Positions 1 through 8,288 of a stretch of DNA of 64,000 bases are shown piece after piece (the stretch's first letter is position 1; every line of letters begins with the position of its first letter). The notes below the pieces were generated by a model. It saw only the letters and a list, made by a program, of their open reading frames with translations, did no database searches and had not been told where the DNA came from. The stretch covers positions 1 through 64,000 of the forward strand of contig JBFWOB010000016.1 of NCBI GenBank assembly GCA_050250755.1, read 5' to 3'. The stretch is from Ga0077555 sp050250755. Lineage in GTDB: Bacteria > Pseudomonadota > Alphaproteobacteria > Rhizobiales > Hyphomicrobiaceae. A program made the position numbers and the translations under genes.

Positions 1-188
1 TCGAGCACCTCGGCCTGCCAGCCCTCGGTGCCGCCGTCGCCGATGTCGAAGACCACGGCCTCCTCGCCCTCCCGTTCGTAAAGCGCCTGTACCCGCCGCT
101 CGGCTTCCTCCTCGCTGCGAGCCTTCACATCGGCCCAGTAGCAGTCGCGCACCGAGAAGCGCACCCGGTAGGTTTTCCATGCGTTCAT
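1..188 (-). CDS. Hypothetical protein, 3' part cut by window edge
   Basis: A reading frame opens with ATG at 188 and runs leftward off the window with no stop, giving 62 visible residues. It begins MNAWKTYRVRFSVRDCYWAD and then has a charged stretch rich in Glu and Arg. The start lies 10 bases from the stop of the next gene on the same strand (199-672), so the two are probably co-transcribed. I recognise no family. Its neighbourhood (mobilisation and toxin-antitoxin genes) suggests a plasmid or integrative-element accessory gene. Confidence 0.6.
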   Translation of the reverse strand, partial: MNAWKTYRVRFSVRDCYWADVKARSEEEAERRVQALYEREGEEAVVFDIGDGGTEGWQAEVL

Positions 189-198
189 GCCATCCCCC

Positions 199-672
199 TC
201 AGCAGATCTCAAAGCCGCCGCAGGTCTTCAGGAACGCCACGAACCCGCGCACGTTGTCCTCGTCCTGCGGATAGCGCGTTTCCCATGGCCGCACCGCGCC
301 CTTGCCGTTGCAGGCGTTGCACGGGCCCTTGTGCCAACCATTCTCGATGGCGAGCCTGTCGCTGCGCACACCCGCACCGACACAGAGGTCGCATGTCTCG
401 TCCGGCATCTCCGCGATGCGCTTGTCCCGTTCCGCGAGGAGCCGCGCCACCGTGCCGTCTGCCAACCGCGTCTCCAGCACGAACGCCAAGGCACGGGCCC
501 CGCTCTCGTCGAGCCCATCACCGTCGTTCGAATGCCAATGCGTACAACCGCTGCAGATCTCCGGCGCAAGCGCCTGGCAGAGGTCGGCAAGCGGCCGCCA
601 CCACCACACGTTGTTGCGGAAATAACGGCCCATTTCCGTGGTCGGGGCCTTTCCGTAAACGTCCATTCCCAT
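199..672 (-). CDS. Hypothetical protein with two CxxC pairs
   Basis: This 157-aa protein starts MGMDVYGK and has a Trp-rich segment (NVWWWRPLAD) near residue 21. It carries a CSGC pair near residue 40 and two spaced Cys pairs, CDLC near residue 94 and CNAC near residue 118, the last followed by GKG. That layout resembles a zinc-binding knuckle of the DnaJ central-domain type (CxxCxGxG), which is an inference. The start at 672 was preferred over a much longer upstream extension, whose composition looks non-coding. No catalytic role can be assigned. It probably forms an operon with the gene ending off the window. Confidence 0.65.
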   Translation of the reverse strand: MGMDVYGKAPTTEMGRYFRNNVWWWRPLADLCQALAPEICSGCTHWHSNDGDGLDESGARALAFVLETRLADGTVARLLAERDKRIAEMPDETCDLCVGAGVRSDRLAIENGWHKGPCNACNGKGAVRPWETRYPQDEDNVRGFVAFLKTCGGFEIC

Positions 673-1498
673 GACATGCGCGCCTCCCCTAATACTCTGA
701 GGGCAGCAGCTTGCGGAGGTGCCGCTTCCGCTTTCGGTCACTCCCGCAGGTGTTGATGGGAAGGTCCTGATCGATCGTCGTCTGCAGCATGACAGATCGC
801 TTTCGTTGTGATGTGCGCCACGACAGGCGCCGAGTTCGCCACTGTTCCAGAGTGGAGACGAAAGCATCCTTGCACGTTCTTTTCTTGAGACCGGCTGTGC
901 CGGCGCAGCAAAAAAGGCGCCGGTCTGGAACCCCGCGCCTTCCGACCGGCGCGTTCGATGTGCCGGTTCAACCCCGCCAGCGCTTATGAACTGCTTCGCG
1001 CCGACGCCATTCAATTTACTACATGGTTTATTGATGAGCAACCTGAAGAATGCCGACGGCGACCGCCCGCCAGCCAGATCACCACGCCCATCGCCATGAA
1101 AAACGGAAAGCGCCCCTGCCGAAGCGCAGTGGGGCGCCCTCAACTTGACGGCGATCGCTCTCCAGCTCCACCGCACGGTCACTGTCTGCCACTGCAAGAC
1201 CGCCGGCAACCGGATTGCACACGGGGCCGTCACATCGCTGAAGCCGCTCGACCCTCACCAGCAATCAGGCCGCACAAGGCGGATCGGGTCGCACGGGCGC
1301 TGCTGGCTTGGGCCCCGCTGACGCGGCCCATTGGGAAGGGCCCAAGCCAGCGACTCCCGGCTCCGGCAATCATGCCGCCAAAGGCACGGCCTTTCGAACA
1401 CACCCCCGTCCGGCAATCGGCACCCGCCGCCGACCATCTGCCCGCACCGGCAGCAGGCGCCCTTGCCAACACCGCCGCCCACTTCCCAGCATGGCCGC
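673..1498. other. Intergenic, no supported gene
   Basis: About 0.8 kb of GC-rich sequence. Open frames exist on both strands but their translations are Arg/Pro/Ala-rich, with no domain-like segment and no good ribosome site. I see no RNA gene or convincing repeat. It separates the leftward pair (1-672) from the rightward gene at 1499. Confidence 0.5.
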
Positions 1499-1909
1499 AT
1501 GATCGTTACGCACGCCATCAATCCCGAGGGCCAAGCCCGCATCTATCTCGGCGGCAAGGGCAGCGTGGAGGCCTATCTCGAGCCCGCAGCCGACGGGCGA
1601 ACCTGGTCATTTCACATCATGCCGGCCGCCACCGGCCTCGAGCTGCCGCCTGACACCATGCGGCAGTGGGCCGTCTACACCCTTTTCGAGTTGGCCACGG
1701 CCCTCGACGTAGACCCGCGGCATCTCAAGGACGTGCCGTTCGACTGCATCGCAGCTCTGCACGCTCCCGACCCGTTCGAGTCCCGCCGCATCGCCTCACC
1801 GCGCCGACCGGCCGAGCACAGCTACATGGCCGCCCGTCCCGGCACCACGCGCCCCGCCACCGACTTCCGGTCCGGCGATTTCGCCCGGCACTCCGCGCGA
1901 CGCCGTTAG
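1499..1909 (+). CDS. Hypothetical protein, plasmid-type
   Basis: A 136-aa frame starting MIVTHAINPEGQARIYLGG. The first 90 residues look like a folded domain (alternating hydrophobics, FELATALDVDPRHLKDVPFD), while the last 35 are Arg/Pro/Ser-rich and probably disordered. The start at 1499 was chosen because residues encoded upstream look like read-through of non-coding DNA. It lies just upstream of a toxin-antitoxin pair on the same strand but is separated from it by a candidate promoter. Function unknown. Confidence 0.6.
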   Translation: MIVTHAINPEGQARIYLGGKGSVEAYLEPAADGRTWSFHIMPAATGLELPPDTMRQWAVYTLFELATALDVDPRHLKDVPFDCIAALHAPDPFESRRIASPRRPAEHSYMAARPGTTRPATDFRSGDFARHSARRR

Positions 1910-1935
1910 CACGACCCGATATGACAAAGTATGAT
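1906..1935 (+). promoter_or_regulatory. Candidate promoter of the toxin-antitoxin pair
   Basis: TTAGCA (1906-1911) and TATGAT (1930-1935) are separated by 18 bases and match the sigma-70 -35 and -10 consensus at four and five of six positions. The element overlaps the end of the upstream gene and lies about 40 bases before the antitoxin ATG at 1974. The stretch after it is AT-rich with repeated ATG-containing steps, as expected for an autoregulated antitoxin promoter. Pattern match only. Confidence 0.35.
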
Positions 1936-1973
1936 TTTATGCTACCATGCGACACCCTACGAAAGGTCCCGAC

Positions 1974-2243
1974 ATGGAACGGCTCACCATCACGCTCACG
2001 CCCGATCTCGTCGCACGCGTGAAATCAGCTGTGGACGGCGGCAACTATGGGTCCGTCAGCGAGGTCATGCGCCAGGCGCTGCGCGATTGGGAGCTCGCCG
2101 AGACCCGCCGCAATGCCGAGCTGCAAGCGCTTCGCGCCGACGTGGAAGCCGGCATCGAGCAGGTGCGCACTGGCAAGGCAAGGCCGTTCAATGCCGCCCG
2201 CATCGTCAAGGCGGGCCAAAGGCTGGCGTCGAAGAAGCGCTGA
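1974..2243 (+). CDS. ParD/CopG-type antitoxin
   Basis: An 89-aa protein opening MERLTITLTPDLVARVKSAV, the beta strand plus helix start of a ribbon-helix-helix DNA-binding domain. The segment YGSVSEVMRQALRDWE matches the ParD second helix. The basic C-terminal half (residues 50-89) would wrap the cognate toxin. In this family the antitoxin blocks the toxin and represses its own operon. The start at 1974 was preferred over an in-frame ATG at 1947 because the domain begins there. The toxin gene follows after 3 bases, so translation is probably coupled. Confidence 0.85.
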   Translation: MERLTITLTPDLVARVKSAVDGGNYGSVSEVMRQALRDWELAETRRNAELQALRADVEAGIEQVRTGKARPFNAARIVKAGQRLASKKR

Positions 2244-2246
2244 TTG

Positions 2247-2549
2247 ATGGCAACCCCTCACGCCCGGCGATTATTGACTACGCCCTTCGCCGAAGCCGAC
2301 CTCGCGGAAATCTGGGCCTACATCGCCGAAGATTCGCCCAAGGCGGCGACGGCATTCGTTGAGCAGATCGAAGCGAAGTTCGAACCCTTGCTGGCGTTCC
2401 CCGGCATCGGCTCGACCCGGGACAAGCTTGCCCCGGGCCTTCGGGCATTCCCCTACAGGAACTACGTCATCTACTACACCTTCACTGACGACGAGGTGAC
2501 GATTGTTCGGGTTGTGCACGGTGCCAGGGATGTCCGGGCGTTGTTCTAG
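2247..2549 (+). CDS. RelE/ParE-family toxin
   Basis: A 100-aa protein with the ParE fold signature: an N-terminal helix (FAEADLAEIWAYIAEDSP), a second helix (ATAFVEQIEAKFEPLLAFPGIG), then the strands LRAFPYRNYVIYYTF and TIVRVVHGARDVRALF. The family poisons DNA gyrase (ParE) or cleaves mRNA (RelE). The close match to ParE proteins with a C-terminal R-V-V-H-G-A-R-D motif favours the ParE side. It directly follows the ParD-like antitoxin and probably stabilises the mobile element. The start ATG 2247 was chosen over TTG 2244. Confidence 0.88.
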   Translation: MATPHARRLLTTPFAEADLAEIWAYIAEDSPKAATAFVEQIEAKFEPLLAFPGIGSTRDKLAPGLRAFPYRNYVIYYTFTDDEVTIVRVVHGARDVRALF

Positions 2550-2984
2550 GACACGCGCAACGTCAGGCACTTGGTCGGCTGTCGTCAGCAGAAATCACGA
2601 ATCTTTGCCGATGCTCAATGCAATGCGGTTTGGCGAAGCCAAAATCGCCTCTCGGGAATGGCTGAACAAGGTCGCGGCCCTGTATACAATTTGCGCCCTC
2701 AACTTGCCCGTACTCCGGGGGTTGGGGGGCAGAGCCCCCACCAAATCGAGACCGCCGCAGGCACGATCGTGCACACGATGCGCCTTCGCAAGGCAGCTCC
2801 CTGCGCAACAGGTGCAAAGAGCCGTGATTAAACGCGAGGCAACCTGCCTGTTCCAAAAGTGAATCGAAGGAGAAAGTAGGAAGGCGGTGGCGAGGTGTGT
2901 GATAGCCGACAAAATGGTCGGCCATCACGCTTCGCGAGCAGCGTTGCGCCGCTGCACCGCACGAGTTCAACGAAAGCAGCCACC
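2550..2984. other. Intergenic before mobilisation genes
   Basis: No supported coding region on either strand. Translations across it are short and out of character. The right part contains the hairpin described at 2901-2926, a candidate oriT. The region separates the toxin gene from mobC. Confidence 0.5.
2901..2926. other. oriT: Candidate oriT hairpin
   Basis: An inverted repeat with arms GATAGCCGAC (2901-2910) and GTCGGCCATC (2917-2926) pairs at 9 of 10 positions around a 6-base loop, AAAATG. It lies about 60 bases upstream of mobC and the relaxase gene, the usual place for an origin of transfer nicked by a MobA-type relaxase. The nick site cannot be identified from sequence alone. It could instead be an operator or transcription attenuator for mobC. 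Confidence 0.5.
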
Positions 2985-3338
2985 ATGCCCGCGCACGGCT
3001 ACCGGAAAGGTCTCTCCGACAGCAAAACACCGGCACCGCGCCGCATCCACACGCGTCTCGCAAACGAGATCTACGCGCGGCTGATGGCCGACGCAGCCGG
3101 CCGGTCCCTTCCCGCCTCGCACATCATCCGCGCCATCGTCACCGCCTTCTACACCGGCCGGCGTCCTGAGCTTCCGCAGGACAAGGGGGGAAGCCATGCT
3201 GTCATCCGCGAGCTCGCGCGCATCGGCAACAACCTCAACCAGATCGCCAGGGAGGCCCACCTCATGCGCCTCCACCTGCTCGAGGCCAGGGCCACCGCGA
3301 CCATCGAGCGGATCAACGCCACCATCGCGCGCCTCTGA
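2985..3338 (+). CDS. mobC: MobC-like relaxosome accessory protein
   Basis: A 117-aa basic protein. The N-terminal half (IHTRLANEIYARLMADAAGRS) looks like a ribbon-helix-helix-type DNA-binding start. The C-terminal half has the MobC hallmark IRELARIGNNLNQIAREAH, here followed by long helices. MobC proteins bind oriT and help the relaxase open the strand. The ATG at 2985 was chosen because the preceding in-frame residues look unstructured. The relaxase begins 4 bases after its stop, so the two form an operon. Confidence 0.85.
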   Translation: MPAHGYRKGLSDSKTPAPRRIHTRLANEIYARLMADAAGRSLPASHIIRAIVTAFYTGRRPELPQDKGGSHAVIRELARIGNNLNQIAREAHLMRLHLLEARATATIERINATIARL

Positions 3339-3342
3339 CGCC

Positions 3343-4425
3343 ATGCTGGCGCAGCTCGAGAAGCCCACCGACGACTTCTTTGCCCTCGCCCGCTACCTGG
3401 TCCACGGCGACACCCGTCCGACCCCGCCCGAGCGCGTGGCATGGATCATCACGCAGAACCTTGCCACCCAGGACCCCGAGCTTGCCGCCAAGATCATGAG
3501 CGCCACCGCCGCGCTGTCGCAGCGCTGCGCCAAAGCCTGCCTGCACACCATCATTGCCTGGCATCCCGATGAGCAGCCCTCGCCCGAGATCATGCAGGAG
3601 ATCGCGCTCAGGACCTTGAGCCTGGCAGGCCTCGCTGAGCACCAGGCCTTCGTCATGGGCCATGGCGACAAGGTCCATCCCCACCTGCACATGATGATCA
3701 ACCGCGTCCACCCGGAAACCGGCCGCGCCTGGTCGGATGCGCACAGCCACCGCCGGTTCGATGCGATCATGCGGGAGCTGTCCGAGGCCTACGGCTTCCG
3801 CACCGTGCCGGCCCACAGCTTCAATCCCGAACTCACCGAGAATCTTCCGAAGCGACCCAATTCACCGGCCACCTACGCGGCCAAGCGTGGCGCCGGCACG
3901 ACGCGTCCGCAATGGAGCCGGCGCCAGGCCGATGTGTTCTCTGGCCGCATCTCCGAGCGCCTCGATGCCGCGTCCACCTGGGAGGACCTCATGCAGCTGT
4001 TCGCCGACGAAGGCCTCGCCCTCGAGGCTAAAGGCAAAGGGCATGTGGTCGGCAACGCCGCCAGCTACGCCAAGCTCTCCGCACTCGGGCTGCAACGGAC
4101 AGCCAAGGGCTTCCAGCGACGTCGGCAGCCCGCTCGCCGCGCTTTGCCAACGCGGCCGGTCATCGATGAAGTGGATATCGCTCGGGCGCTTGCAAAGTTC
4201 GGTCTGGCCGACAGCGTGACCATCCGCCAGGCCCTCGAACAAGCCCAGGTCCGGCGTCTCGCCTGGCTCGCCCAAAAGCCGCTGATCGAGCAGCTACTTG
4301 CCGACCTCAGGAAATCCCTTGCCGCCTGGACCGCGCACACGCCGCCGAAGGAGGCTTATCGAAAGGTGCGCACTGCGCGTCGAAGCTCCGAGCGCGGCCG
4401 AAAAGGCAGGACGTCTGGACGGTAG
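3343..4425 (+). CDS. mobA: MobA/VirD2-type relaxase
   Basis: A 360-aa protein with the relaxase metal-binding triad HPHLH (residues 112-116) inside GHGDKVHPHLHMMINRVHP, preceded by CLHTIIAWHP (66-75). The likely nicking tyrosine is Tyr18 in FALARYLVHG. These are features of the MobP/Pfam Relaxase group, which nicks oriT and pilots the strand through a conjugation pore. The C-terminal part (residues 190-360) is basic, without a recognisable primase or helicase. No coupling protein or type IV secretion gene is in the window, so the element would be mobilisable rather than self-transmissible as far as can be seen. Starts 4 bases after mobC. Confidence 0.9.
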   Translation: MLAQLEKPTDDFFALARYLVHGDTRPTPPERVAWIITQNLATQDPELAAKIMSATAALSQRCAKACLHTIIAWHPDEQPSPEIMQEIALRTLSLAGLAEHQAFVMGHGDKVHPHLHMMINRVHPETGRAWSDAHSHRRFDAIMRELSEAYGFRTVPAHSFNPELTENLPKRPNSPATYAAKRGAGTTRPQWSRRQADVFSGRISERLDAASTWEDLMQLFADEGLALEAKGKGHVVGNAASYAKLSALGLQRTAKGFQRRRQPARRALPTRPVIDEVDIARALAKFGLADSVTIRQALEQAQVRRLAWLAQKPLIEQLLADLRKSLAAWTAHTPPKEAYRKVRTARRSSERGRKGRTSGR

Positions 4426-4574
4426 ACCTGCGTTCCCAGTCGGACATTTCTGCCGTCGTGGATCAAAAGGGGTGACGCCTATAATGGCAACGGGATTGCG
4501 GCATGCGAAGGGAAAAGCCATCGTGGGGCGTGGAACCGTCGACGCCATTGCCCTTTCATTATTCAGCTTCGGAC

Positions 4575-4907
4575 ATGCAGTTTCTCCGTCGGTGGGGCGA
4601 GCTTCAACATCTCTTTGGCGTTCTGGACGAGATCCTTCTGCAGTCACCGGAGACAGCCGGCACGTCATTCACGAAAATCTATCGACGATGGATTCTGACT
4701 GCTGCGCTGCGCGCCGTGGTGATGGAGCTCTCGGCTTGTAAGGCCAGGGACCGATGCAATGCCACAGCGATGCATCCGCGTGTTCCCTGGCAGGACATCG
4801 AGGCCATGGCTAAACGGCTGCGGCTCGCACCGAGATCTTATCCCATGATGAAGTCTTGGCATCGGAACATAGCATCGCTAGGCCGCCGGATTGCGAGGGC
4901 GCGCTGA
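4575..4907 (+). pseudogene. Possible HepT-like (DUF86) remnant
   Basis: A 110-aa frame whose C-terminal half (HPRVPWQDIEAMAKRLRLA, then SYPMMKSWHRNIASL) follows the order of DUF86/HepT proteins: H-P-x-I-P-W-x-x-I, then R-N/L-x-x-x-H-x-Y, then a Trp-containing helix. The catalytic Arg-x4-6-His element of HEPN nucleases is not intact: the expected His is absent before SY. HepT toxins normally pair with a MNT nucleotidyltransferase antitoxin, and none is seen next to it. I read it as a decayed toxin or a divergent small protein. It could also be a chance frame. Confidence 0.35.
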
Positions 4908-5051
4908 CATCGCAAGTATTCGGGGCTGCGCCGAGATTGCGATTTCCCGATTTCGACAAGTGGATCGAAAGCGACGAAAAATCCCAAAAGCTAGCTATCG
5001 GACGGCGCGCTAAGGGCAATGGCTTTTGCACCACTGACGACGTCCGGAATC

Positions 5052-5186
5052 GGAGGTAGAGGTCACACTACCCAGGTGGCCAATCTTCTCGACGGTCTCG
5101 ATCGCGTCATTGGCCTTGACGCTGAGATACCGAACAGCGCTGTTAATTTTCGCATGTCCGAATAATACTTGCATTGCTCGGCCCGC
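5052..5186 (-). pseudogene. Tyrosine integrase C-terminal remnant
   Basis: The leftward translation reads AMQVLFGHAKINSAVRYLSV followed by KANDAIETVEKI, the exact form of the end of phage-type tyrosine integrases. LFGHAKINSAVRYL holds the catalytic second His and the nucleophilic Tyr. Upstream in the same frame the sequence no longer resembles an integrase, and no R or HxxR motif precedes it. It is therefore the last 40 or so codons of a deleted integrase. It sits between the mobilisation genes and the LysR gene and may mark the edge of an integrated element. Confidence 0.75.
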
Positions 5187-5215
5187 CGGAATGCCGCTCT
5201 GCTGGCTGCATCCGC

Positions 5216-6094
5216 TCAACCGGGCCAACGATAGGCCTTGACCGCCCGAATGAAAGCCGTAACCCCAGGCGGAAACGGACGTCCGCGCGGCGTGGCCAGA
5301 CAAACCGAGCGCGCCACAGTGGGGTCGACGAGAGGCCGTTGCAGCAGGCCGGGTAGTGTCACCGAATATTCGGGCGCGAAGGCAAACCCGATGCCCGCCA
5401 GAACCATCGCCTGCACCCAGTCTTCTCGGTCGGAGCGGAACCGCGCATAGAGCTCGATGCTGTGCTCCGCACAGACATTCATGACAAGCTCCCGCATTTC
5501 GCAGGCAAGGCGGTCGACGTAGGGCTCCCTGGCCAGATCCTTCAACGCGATGGTATCGAAGCCGGCGAGACGATGGTCGGTGGGAAACACCACCACGTAG
5601 CGCTCGGAATATAGGTCGTGGAGGTCGAAGCGATCGGGGCCTACGTCCCGTGGGTTCAGGATGACGGCGTCGTAAGCCCCTTCGTCGAGCCGGCTCACCA
5701 GATCGGCGACATTTGCCTCGGTCACCGCAAGCTCAACCATCTGATGGCTTCGCTCGAACTCGGCAAAGAAGCGCGACAGGCGGAGATGGCCCACGGTGGA
5801 CATCACCCCCAGCCGCACCGGAGCTTTCTTCAACAGCCGGAAATCCTCGGCGACGGTGCGCGTCATATCGGCTTCGTCGAGGATCCTCTGGAGACGCGGC
5901 AGGATGGACTTGCCGAATTCGGTGACCAGCACACGCCGCCCCTCGCGATGGAATAGCGTCGCCCCAAACTCCTCCTCGAGGACCTTCACTGCCTTGCTCA
6001 GCGCCGGCTGCGACACATGACAGTCGGCGGCGGCCTTCGTGAAGCTCAGGGATTGCGCTACTGCAAGCGCATATCGGATCTGAAAGAACTCCAT
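5216..6094 (-). CDS. LysR-family transcriptional regulator
   Basis: A 292-aa protein with the LysR N-terminal winged helix-turn-helix: MEFFQIRYALAVAQSLSFTK, then AAADCHVSQPALSKAVKVLEE. A periplasmic-binding-protein-like effector domain follows (about 90-290, starting VRLGVMSTVGHLRLSRFF). The start at 6094 was chosen because MEFFQIRYA is the family's usual beginning. Expression runs away from the DUF2892 gene, with a 137-base shared intergenic region, the classic arrangement for autoregulation and control of the divergent gene. The inducer is unknown. Full family length, with no damage seen. Confidence 0.93.
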   Translation of the reverse strand: MEFFQIRYALAVAQSLSFTKAAADCHVSQPALSKAVKVLEEEFGATLFHREGRRVLVTEFGKSILPRLQRILDEADMTRTVAEDFRLLKKAPVRLGVMSTVGHLRLSRFFAEFERSHQMVELAVTEANVADLVSRLDEGAYDAVILNPRDVGPDRFDLHDLYSERYVVVFPTDHRLAGFDTIALKDLAREPYVDRLACEMRELVMNVCAEHSIELYARFRSDREDWVQAMVLAGIGFAFAPEYSVTLPGLLQRPLVDPTVARSVCLATPRGRPFPPGVTAFIRAVKAYRWPG

Positions 6095-6231
6095 CAGCAG
6101 ACCCTTCGCAATTATCGTGATGGCCAACCTACAGCACTCATCCATAACTGTTGGCTATCAATCCATTCCCATACGGTCTTGGTTTGGCCGCGTTGCTGGC
6201 TGTAGAGCTTCCGTGTTCCCATTAATGTCCG

Positions 6232-6447
6232 ATGGAGGATCAAGTGACTGTCGAGCGTCTGGTTCTTCTAATTGTCGGCGTTGTCGTTCTCGGTTCGACG
6301 TTGCTCGCAGTTTATCAAAGCCCCAACTGGCTTTGGGTGACAGGTGCCATGGGCGCCCACCTTGTCCAGGCATCTTTCACGGGCCTGTGCCCGGTCGTGG
6401 CGCTTCTGAAGGCCATCGGAGTGCCGTCGAAGCCGGGGTTTGCATGA
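6232..6447 (+). CDS. DUF2892 inner-membrane protein
   Basis: A 71-aa protein with two hydrophobic segments (about residues 8-26 and 32-60), the second including WLWVTGAMGAHLVQASFTGL and then CPVVALLKAIG. This matches the YgaP-like DUF2892 family: two membrane helices, a Phe-Thr-Gly-Phe/Leu-Cys-Pro motif and a conserved Cys. Relatives are often linked to rhodanese or sulfur genes, but none is adjacent here. It lies divergent from the LysR gene, which may regulate it. ATG 6232 is used; GTG 6244 is an alternative start. Confidence 0.85.
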   Translation: MEDQVTVERLVLLIVGVVVLGSTLLAVYQSPNWLWVTGAMGAHLVQASFTGLCPVVALLKAIGVPSKPGFA

Positions 6448-6782
6448 GCGCCGGATAGGCCCTCAGTTGGCTGATGCGAAGGTTCAAGACGTCCCGCAAT
6501 TGATCGGCCACTCGCCGTTGATGGAAAATCAGAAGCAGATATAAAGCACTGCCTAGTCTCCACGGTAATTCGGGGCGAGTTACCAATTGCAGGCTTCACT
6601 CGCGACAGGCTTCCGAAGCGGAATCGACTGTCCGCTAGGGGCTCAGAAATGCCCAATCCGGAGCCAAACCGCCGCCATGTCTGGGCCTGACGCAATTCTG
6701 ATTGCCCCTCCGACGTCACGCGTAGGAACTCTCGAAAATTGCACGGGATGTAATCAATTGGGCGGTCGGAGCGGCTAGCGTC
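6448..6782. other. Intergenic, nothing recognised
   Basis: No supported gene. A leftward frame across the region (6315-6788) is antisense to the DUF2892 gene over part of its length and has no domain-like features. Confidence 0.45.
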
Positions 6783-7058
6783 ATGCAATCACGGGGGAAC
6801 GGGCAACACATCGGCCCAATCCTACAGTCTTTATTGAATATAATTCACAGCGTCGATAAGGTCGGTGGCCCTGAGCCAGGCCAATACGACGCTCTGCACG
6901 ACGAGATGGGACGCGTTCGCGCGTCTTTAGAAAACGCAAATGGCGCCGAGAATCTAAACCCCTTTCGCTACGAAATCCTACATCTGTTGGGGGACGATAG
7001 TTTGCAGGGCCATAGTTTCGCAGACCTCGCGGTTATGCCGGTGATTTCGAAATTATAG
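6783..7058 (+). CDS. Small hypothetical protein
   Basis: A 91-aa frame starting MQSRGNGQHIGPILQSLLNI with a balanced composition: alternating helices (IGPILQSLLNIIHSVDKV; YDALHDEMGRVRASLENA) and few of the Arg/Pro runs typical of spurious frames here. No family is recognised and no clear Shine-Dalgarno site precedes the ATG. The surrounding DNA is less GC-rich than the window, suggesting acquired sequence. Could be spurious. Confidence 0.4.
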   Translation: MQSRGNGQHIGPILQSLLNIIHSVDKVGGPEPGQYDALHDEMGRVRASLENANGAENLNPFRYEILHLLGDDSLQGHSFADLAVMPVISKL

Positions 7059-7379
7059 ACCCAATATATACAAAATACATTTCACGGTGCTACCGCAGGC
7101 GTCAGCTGATCGAAGTCGAGCGGACACGGGTGCGCTCCTCTCAACCATCGCTCGTGACCCCTTGCAGACGTCAAGGGCGGCCCGCGCAATGGCGCTGGCT
7201 GAGAACTGCCGCTTGTGATCTGCTGATGCTTACGATGGCTTCGGCAGTTATCGGCAGTGAATCAGACATCGCAAGTGAGGGGCACGATAGCAGGTTGGAC
7301 CCCGAGCGGTCATATCGTCAGCCGCGCTCAGGTCCGGCAAGGGTGGAAGGAAGCCATTTGACTACCTAAATCTACGTTC
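7059..7379. other. Intergenic, nothing recognised
   Basis: Starts with an AT-rich patch (about 7055-7085) that could hold a promoter or terminator, then GC-rich sequence without a supported frame. Confidence 0.4.
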
Positions 7380-8078
7380 ATGCTTGAATCTCTTGGATCA
7401 GACGTTTGGGTAGCCGATGGCGGCATTGTCTCGTTTCACGGTTTCGACTACCCGACGCGGATGGTGATCGTGCGGCTCGCTGACGGTGGGCTCTGGCTGT
7501 GGTCGCCAATCAAGAAAAACGCAGAAATTGAAGATGCGGTAGGCGCCCTAGGCCCGGTTCGGCACATCGTCAGCCCCAACAAACTGCACTACCTCTTCTT
7601 GGGTGAGTGGCAAGCAGCGTTTCCAACCGCGAAATTGTGGGGTACGGCATCGACAATCGCTAAATGTCGCGACCTCAAATTCTCGGGGACGCTTGCCGAC
7701 GACCCGCCGTTTGACTGGAGCGGGCAGATTGACCACGCCTACTTCACCAACTCGCCTTTCATGGACGAGCTGATTTTCTTCCACCGAAGCTCTCGCACCG
7801 TCATCATTGCAGACCTTTCGCAGACCTTTAGCGAGAGGTTCCTCAAGCTTCACTGGCCATGGTGGATGCGGTTCATCGCTAGGCTGTCGAAAATGACTGA
7901 GGGGTACGGCTATCCGCCAATCGACTACCGGATCAGTTTTCGTCACCGCGCAAGCGCACGGCCTAAAATCCGAGCCTTGATTGACAAGCATCCCGAGCAT
8001 GTGGTCGTCGCGCATGGAGAGGTTATTCGAAAGGACGGCGAGGCATTTCTGCGACGCGCCTTTTCATGGCTGTGTTGA
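7380..8078 (+). CDS. DUF4336 family protein
   Basis: A 232-aa protein that matches the DUF4336 pattern: N-terminal SDVWVADGGIVSFHGFDYPT, then RMVIVRLADGGLWLWSPI, IVSPNKLHYLFLGEWQAAFP and a C-terminal HPEHVVVAHGEVI. The family has a metallo-beta-lactamase-like fold; the segments HIVSPNKLHY and VVVAHGE correspond to its metal-site loops. The biochemical role of the family is not established. It stands alone on the plus strand with intergenic spacers of about 300 and 200 bases. Apparently full length. Confidence 0.85.
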   Translation: MLESLGSDVWVADGGIVSFHGFDYPTRMVIVRLADGGLWLWSPIKKNAEIEDAVGALGPVRHIVSPNKLHYLFLGEWQAAFPTAKLWGTASTIAKCRDLKFSGTLADDPPFDWSGQIDHAYFTNSPFMDELIFFHRSSRTVIIADLSQTFSERFLKLHWPWWMRFIARLSKMTEGYGYPPIDYRISFRHRASARPKIRALIDKHPEHVVVAHGEVIRKDGEAFLRRAFSWLC

Positions 8079-8288
8079 CAAATCATCGTCCGCGAATCGG
8101 TCGTAAGCGAACATTAAGGCGCGTTCTTCAGTTGCTGGCACTATGGCCAATCACAACGTGGCACGCGTTGTCGGCGATGTCCGTTCGTAGAGGTCGAGCG
8201 TACGCTGCCTTCCGGTAGCCGAACCTACGCGGTTGACCCCAAGCCGACCTCGAGTGGCTTTGGCGCAAAGAGGCTGTGGATTGGGCTT

